This document shows, in pieces, positions 54,367-64,000 of a DNA stretch of 64,000 bases. The position numbers and the translations under genes were made by a program. This DNA comes from Prevotella sp. Rep29 (GTDB lineage Bacteria > Bacteroidota > Bacteroidia > Bacteroidales > Bacteroidaceae), in the NCBI RefSeq assembly GCF_019551475.1, contig NZ_CP047159.1, forward strand, positions 1,240,001 through 1,304,000. The letters run 5' to 3'. The notes under the pieces are model-generated. The model made no database searches, was not told where the DNA came from, and saw only the letters and a program-made list of their open reading frames with translations. Each line of letters opens with the position of its first letter. Within the stretch, counting starts at the first letter, position 1.

Positions 54367-54401
54367 GATAGGGGAGTCTCTTGCAACAGGATTCCCCTAT
54401 C
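54367..54401 (+). terminator. Hairpin between the two TPR genes
   Basis: GATAGGGGA and TCCCCTATC pair as an interrupted stem with a 15-nt loop. The T-run is weak, so it may partly attenuate transcription into the next gene. Confidence 0.6.
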
Positions 54402-54418
54402 ATTTATAGGTAGAGACA

Positions 54419-55618
54419 ATGAGACGGATCATACTTTTTCTCTGTTTGGGCTTACTTTTTCCTACGTGTCTGTCGGCACAGAAAAAAGTGATGGCACAGG
54501 CACGCACCTACCTTAAAAGTGGAAAAGATTTCGACAAGGCGGAAAAACTGATGAACGACCTGTTGGCTGATTCTGCCAACCGTGGCAACATGAAGATTCG
54601 TCTGATACAGTTTGAGGCGGTGAAAAAACAGTATGAACAAGGAAACGAAAAACTCTATCTCAAACAGAAATACGATACGGCGGCGTTGTTCACCCATACC
54701 TACAAAATGTTTCACATCTTGGAGGCAATAGACAGTTTGGACATGCTGCCTGACAAGAAAGGGGAGGTCAAGCCGAAATATCGTGCCAAACATGCAGAAT
54801 TCCTCAATATCTATCGCCCGAATTTGTATAATGGCGGTGGATATTACATCCAGAAACAGGACTTTTCGCGGGCTTATCAGTTCTATAAAACCTACCTCGA
54901 TTGTGCCACGCAGCCGCTATTTGAGGGCTATGATTATCAAAATAGCGACAGCATCATGCCCAAAGCAGCTTATGGGGCACTGTATTGTGGATACAAACTG
55001 GAGAAACCGGAACTCGTCTTTGCACACGAGGAACTCGCTTTGCAAGATACGGTGCACATCGATTTCGTCTATCAATACGTTGCCGAGACTTATCTCTCAC
55101 AGAAAGATACAGCCAACTATGTCGCCACCTTGCTGAAGGGTTTTGAGCACAGCCCTGAATTCCCCTATTTCTTCCCCCGTCTGACAGATTATTACAACAG
55201 GAGAGGGGAAATGGATGAGGCAATGAAAATCATCGACAAGGCGCTGTCCATAGACAGCCTGAACTCCATCTATCGTTTTGCCAAGAGCACGGTGCTGCTC
55301 AATACGGGAAAATTCAATGAGTGCATCGCTATCTGCAAGGAGTTGATAGCTGAGAACGACAGTCTTGCCGACGCCTATTACAATCTGGGATTGGCATATT
55401 TCACACAGGCAATCGAGCTGGACAAGAAGTCCCAACACTCCCGTGCCGTGCATCGAAAGATACGTGAACTCTACGAAAAGAGCCGCCCTTACATGGAGCG
55501 CTACCGCACTTTGGCGCCTCAGCGACAGAGAAAGTGGCGCCCGGTGCTATATACGATATACCTGAACCTGAACATGGGTGAGGAGTTTGATGAAATCAAC
55601 AAGCTGCGGATGCGCTGA
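54419..55618 (+). CDS. Secreted TPR protein, paralogue 2
   Basis: This 399-aa protein has a signal peptide (ending CLSAQ near residue 20) and TPR-like repeats. It shares layout and segments with the preceding gene: KGEVKPKYRAKHAEFLN against GKIKPKFDANKDRLYP, then NGGGYYIQKQDFSRAYQFY against NGGIYYQEKDDLKKGFEYL, and a CATQPLFEGYD/DAPLFKSFD pair. The two are therefore old tandem duplicates. The C-terminal part (about 250-340) holds the clearest TPRs (EAMKIIDKALSIDSLNSIY, ADAYYNLGLAYFTQAI). Confidence 0.75.
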   Translation: MRRIILFLCLGLLFPTCLSAQKKVMAQARTYLKSGKDFDKAEKLMNDLLADSANRGNMKIRLIQFEAVKKQYEQGNEKLYLKQKYDTAALFTHTYKMFHILEAIDSLDMLPDKKGEVKPKYRAKHAEFLNIYRPNLYNGGGYYIQKQDFSRAYQFYKTYLDCATQPLFEGYDYQNSDSIMPKAAYGALYCGYKLEKPELVFAHEELALQDTVHIDFVYQYVAETYLSQKDTANYVATLLKGFEHSPEFPYFFPRLTDYYNRRGEMDEAMKIIDKALSIDSLNSIYRFAKSTVLLNTGKFNECIAICKELIAENDSLADAYYNLGLAYFTQAIELDKKSQHSRAVHRKIRELYEKSRPYMERYRTLAPQRQRKWRPVLYTIYLNLNMGEEFDEINKLRMR

Positions 55619-55823
55619 CCGACACGCTGTGCGGAATGTTTCCACACGTCTTTTTAACAAATGCGTGACAAAATGTAAGTAGGAGACACGGGCAAAGGCG
55701 TTTTTTGCGGTGAATCGATAAAATAACCGCTAAATATTTGTGGGTTTGGAAATAAAAATGTAATTTCGCAGCGTTTTAGAAGAGTATGAAAACACATTAT
55801 TAATAAAATCTTAATTTAGTTTT

Positions 55824-56891
55824 ATGAAAAAGTACAATTTTACAGCAGGACCTTGCATCTTGAATCGCACGGTCATTGAGAAAACAGCTGAGGCAATTCT
55901 CGATTTCAACGGTATGGGATTGTCAATTGCAGAAATCAGCCATCGTTCAAAAGACTTTCAGGCTGTTATTGACGAAGCAGAAGCTTTGGTAAAAGAGCTG
56001 CTCGAAGTTCCTGAAGGATACTCTGTACTCTTCCTGGGTGGTGGTGCCTCTCTGGAATTCTGCATGATTCCTTACAACTTCCTCATCAAGAAAGCCGCTT
56101 ATCTCAACACGGGTGTGTGGGCTAAGAAAGCCATGAAAGAGGCAAAACTCTTCGGCGAGGTAGTGGAAGTCGCTTCTTCAGCTGACGCCAACTACACATT
56201 CATCCCGAAGGATTGGACATGCCCGACAGACGTTGACTATCTGCACATCACAACCAACAACACCATCTACGGAACTGAAATCCGCAAAGACCTCGACGTT
56301 CCCGTGCGTCTCATCGCCGATATGTCGTCAGACATCTTCAGCCGTCCGGTTGACGTGTCTAAGTATGACGCTATCTATGCAGGTGCACAGAAGAACCTCT
56401 CTATGGCAGGTGTGACTGTTGTCATCGTGAAGAACGATGTTCTCGGACGTGCTCCGCGTGAGATTCCTACGATGCTCGACTACCGCACACATGTAGATAA
56501 AGGCTCTATGTTCAACACACCTCCTGTTGTTCCTATCTATTGCGCTATGCAGAACCTGCGCTGGATCAAGGAGCAGGGTGGCTTGAAGGCTATGGACAAG
56601 CTGGCTCAGCAGCGTGCAGAAATCGTTTACAACGAAATCGACCGCAACAAACTCTTCCGCGGAACAGTTGAGAAGGAAGACCGTTCACTGATGAACATCT
56701 GCTTCGTGATGAACGACGAATATGCTGAACTCGAGAAACCGTTCTTCGACTTCGCTACAGAGCGTGGCATGGTTGGTATCAAGGGACACCGCAGCGTAGG
56801 CGGATTCCGTGCAAGTACCTACAACGCCATGACCATCGAAGGCTGCGAGGCACTCGTTCAGTGCATGAAAGACTTCGAAGCTCAGCACTAA
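55824..56891 (+). CDS. serC: Phosphoserine aminotransferase
   Basis: This 355-aa PLP enzyme converts 3-phosphohydroxypyruvate and glutamate to phosphoserine (serine and pyridoxal pathways). [10 protein letters not shown] opens the protein, the PLP Lys190 lies in [20 protein letters not shown] and the C-terminal [16 protein letters not shown] motif bind phosphate and substrate. In many Bacteroidales serA lies next to it; here a strong terminator follows and no serA is present. Confidence 0.95.
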   Translation: MKKYNFTAGPCILNRTVIEKTAEAILDFNGMGLSIAEISHRSKDFQAVIDEAEALVKELLEVPEGYSVLFLGGGASLEFCMIPYNFLIKKAAYLNTGVWAKKAMKEAKLFGEVVEVASSADANYTFIPKDWTCPTDVDYLHITTNNTIYGTEIRKDLDVPVRLIADMSSDIFSRPVDVSKYDAIYAGAQKNLSMAGVTVVIVKNDVLGRAPREIPTMLDYRTHVDKGSMFNTPPVVPIYCAMQNLRWIKEQGGLKAMDKLAQQRAEIVYNEIDRNKLFRGTVEKEDRSLMNICFVMNDEYAELEKPFFDFATERGMVGIKGHRSVGGFRASTYNAMTIEGCEALVQCMKDFEAQH

Positions 56892-56918
56892 AATTGCTGT
56901 CAGCTGATTGACTAACCG

Positions 56919-56981
56919 TCCGATTTAAGACGCTGCTTGCAGGTTTTCACTTGCGCAGAGGTCTTAAATCGGATTTTTTTT
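56919..56981 (+). terminator. Strong terminator after serC
   Basis: A perfect 13-bp stem (56919-56931 with 56961-56973) encloses a 29-nt loop that itself can pair, followed by eight T (56974-56981). Confidence 0.9.
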
Positions 56982-57206
56982 GTCCTCTCAAAATATCAAA
57001 AAAACGGTTTTCACATTTAGCCGGCAATTAAGTTAAAAGGAAAAGAATTTTAAGGCAGAAAACTTTACAAAGGTCGTGTTCGTTCAGGAAGCGTCTTGTC
57101 GGATAAATCGAATGAGTATGAGAAAAATATACGTTTGTTGCCCAAAAGTTGCATTTTTAACCGACGAATATTCCGCATCCTTCTAAAAAACTTGCACTTT
57201 TGCCCG

Positions 57207-57276
57207 ATAAAAGTGGTACTTTTGGACTCCAAAAGTGCCACTTTCAGCATGCAAAAGTTCCCCTTTTGGAAAACGG
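57207..57276. repeat. Second 22-bp-period AAAAG-N5-CTTTT array
   Basis: Units start at 57207, 57229 and 57251 with cores AAAAGTGGTACTTTT, AAAAGTGCCACTTTC and AAAAGTTCCCCTTTT, with a partial unit before them (GCACTTTTGCCCG near 57193). The period is again exactly 22 bp. The array sits in the 620-bp convergent gap (56892-57510) between serC and the reverse flavoprotein gene; no supported gene is seen in the rest of that gap, which is AT-rich. Confidence 0.82.
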
Positions 57277-57510
57277 AAAAACAGGAACTTTTTCTAAATA
57301 CTTCATTTTCAATGTTTTAAAATTTTGCTCAAAAAACTCATTTTTTTCACTCGGAGACTCAAATTTGGTAAGTTTGGCGAAATTTTCGTTCAACTCACAT
57401 TTCCCAAACATCCGTTTTAGTTGTCGTCATGCAACTAAAATGATGCGAAATGTTAAAACCGTTTGCTCTGGAAATGGATAGGGGAGTGACTCAAAAAAGC
57501 CCGATACGGG

Positions 57511-58689
57511 TCATTCTGATGCGAGGTGCTTCGCCACGACGTATGCCGTTGTCCATGCCGCCTGGAAGTTGAAGCCGCCAGTGATACCGTCGATGTCGAG
57601 CACCTCTCCTGCGAAATACAGGTGTGGACGCACGCGGCTTTCGAGCGTATTCGGGTGAACAGCCGACAGGGCAATTCCTCCGCAGGTCACGAATTCGTCT
57701 TTGTGTGTGCCTCTCCCTGTCACCTGATAGTGGTCGTTCGTCAGCGTGTTGACAAGTCGGGATAAATCTTTCTTCCCGATGTCGCACCACCTGCGGTCGC
57801 TGTCGTTCAATGTCTTTCCCACTAAATATCGCCAGAGGCGCTGCGGAATGTTGATGGGGCAGAATGACGCGATGCTCTTCTTCGGATTTTGCGCAGCCGT
57901 TTCCTTTAACAGGCGCATCACTTCCATGTCTGGCAGGTTGCACCAATTGACTCCGAGTGGGGATTGAAAATTCCTGCTATGAAGGAGTGGGGCGGCATGG
58001 CTTGACAGTTTGAGGATGGCAGGTCCGCTCATTCCCCAGTGCGTGATGAGGAGTGTGTCTTCCGACTTGATGCGCGTTCCGGGAATGAATGCAGTCACAC
58101 TGTTTGCGACCGTTCCCATCAGCTCGTGTAGGGCGTCATCGTCGATTTTCAGTGTGTAGAGTGATGGGAGTGACGGTTGTGTCTCAATTCCCTCTCTTTG
58201 CAGCCATTCAAGGCTTTTTGGCTGTGCCGCACCGCCCGTCGTGACAAGCACATCGTCGAACCCGTCCAGCTCGTCGAGTGAAGAAATCTTGCTGTTGCAG
58301 ACGATGTTGATGTCGTGTTGGCGTGCCAGGCGGAGAAAGCAATCGATGATGGTGTGCGCGTCTTGCGAGGCAGGAAACACACAGTCGTCAGGCTGTATGG
58401 TCAGTTTCACGCCGTGTCTCTCGAACCACTGCATAGCATCGTGTTGATTAAAGACGTTAAACAGGCGTTTCATGAGGCGGTGTCCACGTGGATAAACGGC
58501 AGAGAGGTCTTTCACGTGTGCGAATGTGTTGGTGCAGTTGCAGCGTCCGCCGCCGGAAATCTCCACTTTTCTCAAGACCCGTTTACCCTTCTCAAAGATG
58601 GTGACGTGGGCGTCAGGAGCCATTTCCTTGAGGTTGATGGCAAAGAAGAAGCCTGCTGCTCCGCCTCCGATGACAGCTATCCGTTTCAT
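57511..58689 (-). CDS. HI0933/YhiN-family FAD-dependent oxidoreductase
   Basis: This 392-aa flavoprotein starts with the FAD loop IGGGAAGFFFAINL and has the HI0933 hallmark ISGGGRCNCTN, a TTGGAAQPKS segment and the C-terminal YFAGEVLDIDGITGGFNFQAAW split around the GEVLD motif. Length is typical (about 390-410). The reaction is not established for the family. It follows mutS2 by seven bases on the reverse strand, so both are likely one unit. Confidence 0.9.
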   Translation of the reverse strand: MKRIAVIGGGAAGFFFAINLKEMAPDAHVTIFEKGKRVLRKVEISGGGRCNCTNTFAHVKDLSAVYPRGHRLMKRLFNVFNQHDAMQWFERHGVKLTIQPDDCVFPASQDAHTIIDCFLRLARQHDINIVCNSKISSLDELDGFDDVLVTTGGAAQPKSLEWLQREGIETQPSLPSLYTLKIDDDALHELMGTVANSVTAFIPGTRIKSEDTLLITHWGMSGPAILKLSSHAAPLLHSRNFQSPLGVNWCNLPDMEVMRLLKETAAQNPKKSIASFCPINIPQRLWRYLVGKTLNDSDRRWCDIGKKDLSRLVNTLTNDHYQVTGRGTHKDEFVTCGGIALSAVHPNTLESRVRPHLYFAGEVLDIDGITGGFNFQAAWTTAYVVAKHLASE

Positions 58690-58696
58690 GCTACAC

Positions 58697-61213
58697 TCAA
58701 ACTTTTATATCTACCACCGTGATGCCAGCGCCTCCGAACTGCACATGCTCGTCGCGGAAGCCGGAAACGTTGGGCACCGTGGCAAGATAGTCGCGAATCA
58801 GTTGCCGCAAGATACCATTGCCCGTTCCATGCAGGATACGCACGCGTGGCATCCCGATGATGATGGCATCGTCTATGAAATAGGTGACAGCCGTGACGGC
58901 TTCCTCGCCGCGCATGCCCCGCACATCGATGTCTTGCTTGAAATTCAGTTTCCGTTTGTTGATATCTTCCAGCGTCTTCCGAATCGTTTGCGGCGCTGTG
59001 CTGAGCTGTTGCTGCTTGTTCTCCTTTGCAAGTTCCAGTCGCCCGACCTCCATCTTTGTGCGCATGTTGCCAAAAACAATCACCGCCATGTTGCGGTCCA
59101 TACTTTCGATGATGCCGACCGTCTGATTTCCTTTGATACGAACGTAGTCGCCGACCGCCAGTTCCCGTTTTTCCGCATTCTCTTTCGGTGCTTTCTGCGA
59201 CATTGCCGCTTGCTCCTTTTTCTTGTTTTCTTTCCGTTTGCTGCGTCGTTCCTGACGCTCAACAATCTGCCGCATCTTACGCTCGATGGACTTGTCGCCA
59301 TCGTCTTTCTCGAAAGAAGCCACTTCCTGTTTGAACGTCTCAAGCTCCTGTCTCAGCCGTTGCGTGTTTTCCTTTTCCGCTTGCTTTTCGCGTATCTCAC
59401 GAATGGTGTTCTCTATCTTTCGGTTGCTTTCAGTAAGCAGTTCTTCCGCCTGTTCCTTGGCTTTTCTCAACACGTCCTTTCGGTTTTCTTTCAGCTCAGT
59501 CATCGCTTTCTCATACTGGCTGATGATGCCCTCAAGTTCCTTTTCGCGCAGATGGATGTTCTTTCGCTTGTTTTCCCAATAGCGCTTGTCACGAACGATG
59601 TCCTGAAGATATTTGTCGCTTTGGATATATTCCGACCCGACGATGTCCGAAGCATCTTTGATGACCTCTTCCGGAATGCCAATCTTTCGGGCTATCTCGA
59701 CGGCGAACGAACTTCCTGGTTTTCCGATTTCAAGTTGGAACAAGGGGCGCATCTCGTGTCGGTCGTAGAGCATGGCGCCGTTCGTAACACCATCCTGAAT
59801 ATCAGCGTATTGCTTAAGGTTCTGGTAGTGGGTCGTTATCACGGCAAAGACTTTTTTCAGGCAGAACTGCTTCAATATACTTTCCGCTATAGCCGCTCCG
59901 ATGCGCGGCTCAGTGCCACCGCCAAACTCGTCAATCAGCAAGAGCGTGCGACTGTTGCCACGCTTGAGCATGTTTTTCATGTTGAGCAAATGGCTGGAAT
60001 AGGTACTCAGGTCGTTTTCGATATTCTGTTCGTCGCCAATGTCAATCATGATCTCGTCGAACACGCCCGTCTTTGAGCGATAGCTGACAGGAATGGACAA
60101 TCCGCATTGCAGCATGTATTGCAGCAGTCCGACCGTCTTCAGGCAAACAGATTTTCCTCCGGCGTTAGGACCGCTTATGATAAGGATATGCTGTTCTTTC
60201 TTTAGAGTGATTTCGAGTGGAACTATCTTTTTGTTTTGCCTTTTCAGCGAGCGTTCGAGGAGCGGGTGGCGAGCCTCTATCCAGTCAATCTCCGGAGTCT
60301 GTCCCACAGTGGGTTCGTAAGCATCCATCGCCGAAGCCAAATGCGCTTTCGCCCGTATAAAATCAATCGCAGCAAGGAAGTGGTAGGCAGACAGGATTTC
60401 ATCAACATGCGGGCGTATGTCTGAAGAGAACTCAATCAATATGCGCATGATTTCGCGACGCTCCTCATTCTCTAACTCCCGTATGCGGTTGTTTGCCTCC
60501 ACCACTTCGGTCGGCTCCACATAAACGGTCTTTCCCGTTGCCGACTCGTCGTAAACAATACCGCCGATTTTCCGCTTCAAAGCAGAGGCAACGGGAATAA
60601 CCAGGCGACCGTCACGAAGGGTGGGAGAGACATCTTTCTCCACGACACCCTCACTCTGCGCGGCATGTAATATCTTATATAATGTACGTGCGACGGAACT
60701 TTCAGCCTTAGACAGATTTCTCCGAATCGTCAATAGTTCGGGAGATGCGTTGTCGTGAATCTTTCCAAATCTGTCCACAATCTGGTCGCATCGCTTCACG
60801 ATGCCCGAGAAGGAACGGATGCCCTCTGTGAGCCGTTGCAGCGTAGGATAGGAAAAGGGACCGTCGTCAGCATCTTCGCGCCGGTTCAGAAAAGTAACAC
60901 ATTGATTGATCGTATCTAATGAGCGCCGGAGGTTAAAAACTTCTTCGGCTTCCATGTAAGTGCCTTCCACGCGCAGTCGGCTGACACCCTCACGAACATC
61001 AAAAAGATACTGCAACGGGAAACTGTCCATGCCCGCTTCGATGCGCCGGAACTCGACAATCTGACTCAACTGCTCGTTGATCATGCGCTCATCTTTCGAC
61101 ATCGCTATGCTGTCAACCAATTCACTCCCTAACGAAGAGAGGCAATTCTCTTTCAGCAGGAGCTTAATCTCCCTAAAGCCTATCTTTTCCTCGAAATCAT
61201 GCGGATAAATCAT
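58697..61213 (-). CDS. mutS2: MutS2 endonuclease / recombination suppressor
   Basis: This 838-aa protein has the MutS2 layout: core helices (about 1-300), the ATPase with Walker A GPNAGGKS (residues 348-355), Walker B LLIDEFGGGTEP, a coiled coil (about 530-640), a KOW-like segment (VGDYVRIKGNQTVGII) and a C-terminal Smr domain with IDVRGMRGEEA and ILHGTGNGILRQLIRDYL pieces. MutS2 acts against recombination intermediates and in other bacteria rescues stalled ribosomes. It is upstream of the flavoprotein gene. Confidence 0.95.
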   Translation of the reverse strand: MIYPHDFEEKIGFREIKLLLKENCLSSLGSELVDSIAMSKDERMINEQLSQIVEFRRIEAGMDSFPLQYLFDVREGVSRLRVEGTYMEAEEVFNLRRSLDTINQCVTFLNRREDADDGPFSYPTLQRLTEGIRSFSGIVKRCDQIVDRFGKIHDNASPELLTIRRNLSKAESSVARTLYKILHAAQSEGVVEKDVSPTLRDGRLVIPVASALKRKIGGIVYDESATGKTVYVEPTEVVEANNRIRELENEERREIMRILIEFSSDIRPHVDEILSAYHFLAAIDFIRAKAHLASAMDAYEPTVGQTPEIDWIEARHPLLERSLKRQNKKIVPLEITLKKEQHILIISGPNAGGKSVCLKTVGLLQYMLQCGLSIPVSYRSKTGVFDEIMIDIGDEQNIENDLSTYSSHLLNMKNMLKRGNSRTLLLIDEFGGGTEPRIGAAIAESILKQFCLKKVFAVITTHYQNLKQYADIQDGVTNGAMLYDRHEMRPLFQLEIGKPGSSFAVEIARKIGIPEEVIKDASDIVGSEYIQSDKYLQDIVRDKRYWENKRKNIHLREKELEGIISQYEKAMTELKENRKDVLRKAKEQAEELLTESNRKIENTIREIREKQAEKENTQRLRQELETFKQEVASFEKDDGDKSIERKMRQIVERQERRSKRKENKKKEQAAMSQKAPKENAEKRELAVGDYVRIKGNQTVGIIESMDRNMAVIVFGNMRTKMEVGRLELAKENKQQQLSTAPQTIRKTLEDINKRKLNFKQDIDVRGMRGEEAVTAVTYFIDDAIIIGMPRVRILHGTGNGILRQLIRDYLATVPNVSGFRDEHVQFGGAGITVVDIKV

Positions 61214-61264
61214 GTTGCGAAATTAAACTAAAATCAGCAAACAAGCAAAAAAATAAAAGAAAAA

Positions 61265-61296
61265 TTTGCGGGATAACAAAAAAGACATTAACTTTG
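61265..61296 (+). promoter_or_regulatory. Consensus promoter for tRNA-Ser(UGA)
   Basis: TTTG (61265-61268), 20-base spacer, TAACTTTG (61289-61296); the tRNA starts 27 bases later. Confidence 0.85.
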
Positions 61297-61322
61297 CAAC
61301 CGCTTTTAGACCATTTAAGCAA

Positions 61323-61407
61323 GGAGAGATGGTAGAGTGGTCGATTACAACGGTCTTGAAAACCGTCGTGCTGAGAGGCACCGGGGGTTCGAATCCCTCT
61401 CTCTCCG
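61323..61407 (+). tRNA. tRNA-Ser (anticodon TGA)
   Basis: An 85-nt type II tRNA with acceptor GGAGAGA/TCTCTCC, discriminator G, anticodon loop CTTGAAA (anticodon UGA, reading UCA/UCG), a long variable arm (GTGCTGAGAGGCAC region) and a T loop TTCGAAT. CCA is not encoded. The second serine tRNA in the window. Confidence 0.95.
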
Positions 61408-61414
61408 CTAAAAA

Positions 61415-61447
61415 AGAGAAATCCTGCTTGGGATTTCTCTTTTTTTG
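61415..61447 (+). terminator. Terminator after tRNA-Ser(UGA)
   Basis: A perfect 10-bp stem (61415-61424 with 61431-61440) followed by seven T. Confidence 0.9.
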
Positions 61448-61450
61448 TGC

Positions 61451-61885
61451 CTATTTTTTCGGCTCTTGCCTTTTGAATGACAAGGTGCCTGGCATCTTAT
61501 TCCACTTCTTGTTGATGACAAATTTCATGGGACTGCCTGATTGGTGCTTCCACGTGTAAGAGCCGTCGGGGTTGAAAGTAAGAAGGGCAACGAAATCTTC
61601 GCTTCCATAGTCGTTGACAACCGAAAGCTGGGCAGTGTTGGGACGAATCATTTCTGCATCAATGACAATCCACTTGCGGAAATCTTTCTTTATGGAAATA
61701 TATCCTGCAACCTCACCAAGCACTTCCTGCTGAGGCACAAGAATGTTCTTTTTCACTAAATCAATTTCCATGCTAATCTCATTTTGCTCATTGTAAAGAG
61801 ATGCCTGGAACGGATTCTGATCATGCTGCGCATGCACGCAACATGCTACTAACACTGCAATCAGTAGGGTATGAAGTCTTTTCAT
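61451..61885 (-). CDS. Small secreted protein of unknown function
   Basis: This 144-aa protein has a signal peptide (about residues 1-20, ending CVHAQ). The mature part looks all-beta: EISMEIDLVKKNILVP, VAGYISIKKDFRKWIV, SEDFVALLTFNPDGSYTW, ending in a basic LSFKRQEPKK. I do not recognise the family; a lipocalin-like or small barrel fold is possible. I start at the Met at 61885, 24 nt after the expected transcription start, rather than the one at 61894. Its stop is next to the tRNA terminator, which also works for it on the opposite strand. Confidence 0.65.
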   Translation of the reverse strand: MKRLHTLLIAVLVACCVHAQHDQNPFQASLYNEQNEISMEIDLVKKNILVPQQEVLGEVAGYISIKKDFRKWIVIDAEMIRPNTAQLSVVNDYGSEDFVALLTFNPDGSYTWKHQSGSPMKFVINKKWNKMPGTLSFKRQEPKK

Positions 61886-61915
61886 GGGTGTCAAGCTAAA
61901 ACGTATTTATGTCTG

Positions 61916-61923
61916 CAAAGATA
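61916..61923 (-). promoter_or_regulatory. -7 box (TATCTTTG) for the small secreted protein
   Basis: Minus strand TATCTTTG, 31 bases before the start at 61885. Confidence 0.65.
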
Positions 61924-61966
61924 AGTAAAAGATAGGTAATTAGCATTCAGAATATAGATTTTTTTG

Positions 61967-61974
61967 TAACTTTG
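61967..61974 (+). promoter_or_regulatory. -7 box (TAACTTTG) for the phosphorylase gene
   Basis: TAACTTTG is 91 bases before the ATG at 62065, divergent from the box at 61916. Confidence 0.65.
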
Positions 61975-62064
61975 CATCGTTTTAACAACGTGAGGGAAAA
62001 GAATTGGGCACAGATTTGTGTGAGAGAATTCTTTCCGATATATAAACATAGGTAATAGATTGTT

Positions 62065-64000
62065 ATGAAAATTAAGACAGATTGCAGTAATTTGCCTCAA
62101 TGGAAGGAGCTGACAGTGAAGTCGCGTCTTCCTGAGGAGTTGAAGTGCCTGGATGAGTTGGCGCATAATGTGTGGTGGGCTTGGAACTATGAAGCTCGTA
62201 ATTTGTGGAAGAGCCTTGATGAAAAGCTATACGAAGAGGTGAATCATAATCCCGTGTTGTTGCTGGAGCGTTTGAACTACGACCGTAAGGAAGCAATCGT
62301 TAAGGATAAGGCTATCATGAAAAAGGTGAAAGACGTATATGGACGATTTGAGAAATATATGTCCGTGAAGCCTAACAAGAAACGTCCGTCGGTAGCTTAT
62401 TTCAGCATGGAATATGGACTTAATCATGTTTTGAAGATATACTCTGGCGGCTTAGGTATGCTGGCAGGCGACTATCTGAAGGAAGCATCCGACAGCAATG
62501 TGGATATGTGTGCCGTCGGCTTTATGTATCGCTTCGGCTATTTCAAGCAATCGTTGAGCATGGATGGCGAACAGATAGCAAACTACGAGGCACAGCATTT
62601 CAACTCTTTGCCCATCGTCCGACAGATGGATTCTGACGGTAATCCGATGGTGGTGGACGTGCCTTACATGAACTATTATGTACACGCCAACGTGTGGAGG
62701 GTGAATGTCGGACGCATCTCGCTCTATCTGCTCGATACTGACAACGAGATGAATTCTGAATATGACCGTCCTATCACGCACACACTTTACGGAGGTGACT
62801 GGGAGAACCGGTTGAAGCAGGAGATTCTTTTAGGCATAGGAGGTATGCTGACACTGAAGAAACTCGGTATTGAAAAAGAAATATATCATTGCAATGAGGG
62901 ACATGCTGCGTTATGCAATCTGCAGCGCCTCTGTGATTATGTGAAGGAGGGGCTTACGTTCAATCAGGCAATGGAGCTCGTACGTGCCTCTTCGCTTTAC
63001 ACCTGTCACACGCCGGTTCCTGCCGGTCATGACTATTTTGACGAATCACTCTTTGGGAAATACATGGGTGGTTATCCGGCAATGCTCGGCATTACTTGGG
63101 ATGAGTTTGTCGGTATGGGACGCGAGAATCCTGAAGACAAGACAGAGCGCTTCTGTATGTCAACCTTCGCATGCAACACCTGTCAGGAAGTGAACGGTGT
63201 GAGCAAGCTGCATGGGTGGGTCAGCCAGAAGATGTTTGCCCCCATTTGGAGTGGATATTATCCGGAGGAGAATCATGTGGGATATGTGACCAACGGCGTG
63301 CATTTCCCCAGTTGGGCAGCAACAGAATGGCGACAGCTGTATGGTAAATACTTCGATGAGAACTTCATGAATGACCAAAGTAATGAGAAGATTTGGCATG
63401 CCATCTATGAAGTTCCTGACGAAGAGATATGGGCTACGCGCATGACGCTAAAAGAGAAGCTCGTCAAATACATACGTGACAAGTTCCGTGAGACATGGCT
63501 GAAGAATCAGGGCGACCCGTCGCGAGTGGTTTCGCTCTTGGAAAAGATAAATCCGAATGCGTTGATGATAGGCTTCTGCCGTCGTTTTGCCACCTATAAG
63601 CGTGCGCACCTTCTGTTTACCGACCTTGAACGCTTGTCAAGGATAGTCAACAACCCGGAGCATCCCGTACAGTTTATATTCTCAGGGAAAGCGCATCCTG
63701 CCGACGGGGCTGGACAGGGATTGATTAAGAAAATATTCGAAATAAGCCAGCGCCCGGAGTTCTTGGGCAAAATCATTTTCCTCGAAGATTATGATTTCCT
63801 CTTGGCGCGCAGGTTGGTTTCCGGAGTTGATATCTGGATGAACACTCCGACTCGCCCGCTTGAAGCATCAGGAACGTCAGGCGAGAAGGCAGAGATGAAC
63901 GGAGTGGTGAACCTCTCGGTGCTCGACGGTTGGTGGCTGGAAGGCTATCGTGAAGGTGCCGGCTGGGCTTTGACGGAAAAGCGTACCTATGAAAACCAAG
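62065..64000 (+). CDS. glgP: Alpha-glucan phosphorylase (GT35), 3' truncated by the window
   Basis: I translated this frame from ATG 62065; it stays open to the last base (645 codons), so the gene continues beyond the window. Hallmarks: [10 protein letters not shown] near residue 35, [10 protein letters not shown] at about 112, [28 protein letters not shown], and near the end [19 protein letters not shown] (quoted in part: [13 protein letters not shown]), a phosphate/PLP-region motif of the alpha-glucan family phosphorylases. The enzyme releases glucose-1-phosphate from glycogen or maltodextrin. The C-terminal PLP Lys region lies outside the window. It has its own promoter box and no neighbouring glycogen genes here. 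Confidence 0.92.
   Translation, partial: MKIKTDCSNLPQWKELTVKSRLPEELKCLDELAHNVWWAWNYEARNLWKSLDEKLYEEVNHNPVLLLERLNYDRKEAIVKDKAIMKKVKDVYGRFEKYMSVKPNKKRPSVAYFSMEYGLNHVLKIYSGGLGMLAGDYLKEASDSNVDMCAVGFMYRFGYFKQSLSMDGEQIANYEAQHFNSLPIVRQMDSDGNPMVVDVPYMNYYVHANVWRVNVGRISLYLLDTDNEMNSEYDRPITHTLYGGDWENRLKQEILLGIGGMLTLKKLGIEKEIYHCNEGHAALCNLQRLCDYVKEGLTFNQAMELVRASSLYTCHTPVPAGHDYFDESLFGKYMGGYPAMLGITWDEFVGMGRENPEDKTERFCMSTFACNTCQEVNGVSKLHGWVSQKMFAPIWSGYYPEENHVGYVTNGVHFPSWAATEWRQLYGKYFDENFMNDQSNEKIWHAIYEVPDEEIWATRMTLKEKLVKYIRDKFRETWLKNQGDPSRVVSLLEKINPNALMIGFCRRFATYKRAHLLFTDLERLSRIVNNPEHPVQFIFSGKAHPADGAGQGLIKKIFEISQRPEFLGKIIFLEDYDFLLARRLVSGVDIWMNTPTRPLEASGTSGEKAEMNGVVNLSVLDGWWLEGYREGAGWALTEKRTYENQ

Noticed and set aside
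58526..60076. Forward-strand 516-codon ORF
   Set aside because: It is antisense to mutS2 and the HI0933-family gene, whose motifs (Walker A, Smr, FAD loop) are on the other strand; the forward translation has no family features.

Overview
The window comes from a Bacteroidota chromosome, most likely a Prevotella-type member of the Bacteroidales. The main evidence is promoters of the form TTTG-N19/20-TAnnTTTG, a complete porP-porK-porL-porM-porN (type IX secretion) locus, an 11-subunit nuo operon with a fused nuoCD and no nuoEFG, BspA-like leucine-rich repeat proteins, and several secreted proteins ending in a [15 protein letters not shown] tail. Genes lie on both strands. No phage, integrase or CRISPR array is present.

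Layout. 1-3.8 kb: the 3' end of a fused NfnAB-type flavoprotein (glutamate synthase small-subunit-like), an APH-fold sugar-kinase candidate and a CBM9-like protein. 3.9-14.1 kb: nuoA-B-CD-H-I-J-K-L-M-N. 14.2-18.6 kb: ridA, a reverse-strand folK / M64 peptidase / TPR operon, a MITE-like element and a glucosaminidase-LysM autolysin. 18.6-22.4 kb: an AT-rich, repeat-rich accessory island with a 195-bp tandem duplication, a 23-bp tandem array, a consensus promoter feeding a candidate structured leader RNA, a membrane protein of unknown function and a BspA-like protein. 22.6-29.4 kb: tRNA-Ser(CGA), the type IX secretion core and a small beta-barrel protein. 29.4-35.2 kb: reverse-strand argR, a Bax inhibitor-1 family protein, a thioredoxin-rhodanese fusion, riboflavin synthase, a YiiX-like hydrolase and a DUF3943 protein. 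35.7-39.7 kb: a TonB-dependent receptor, a (CT)13 microsatellite inside a small leader ORF, a small secreted protein and a VapBC-like toxin-antitoxin pair. 40.1-46.9 kb: aspS, a histone-H1-like/winged-helix protein, a small DNA-binding candidate, and manC-gmd-fcl-HAD (GDP-fucose synthesis). 46.9-50.3 kb: an M6 peptidase coupled to an EFR1 ferredoxin-flavodoxin, then DUF3256. 50.5-57 kb: gyrA, two paralogous TPR proteins and serC. 57.5-64 kb: an HI0933-family flavoprotein, mutS2, tRNA-Ser(UGA), a small secreted protein and the 5' part of an alpha-glucan phosphorylase that runs off the window.

How the parts connect. The secretion locus (PorPKLMN) and three putative cargo proteins with a common C-terminal tail (BspA-like, the 182-aa secreted protein, the M6 peptidase) lie in the same window, which suggests the tail is a type IX sorting signal. 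The Nuo complex has no NADH-oxidising module, so it probably takes electrons from ferredoxin, flavodoxin or another partner. The most unusual non-coding content is: (i) the nested-stem leader at 19346-19521; (ii) two sequence families of intergenic arrays that share a 22-bp period; (iii) the (CT)13 tract, where losing one unit would extend a 37-codon ORF to 69 codons; (iv) the 195-bp tandem repeat with nested inverted repeats.
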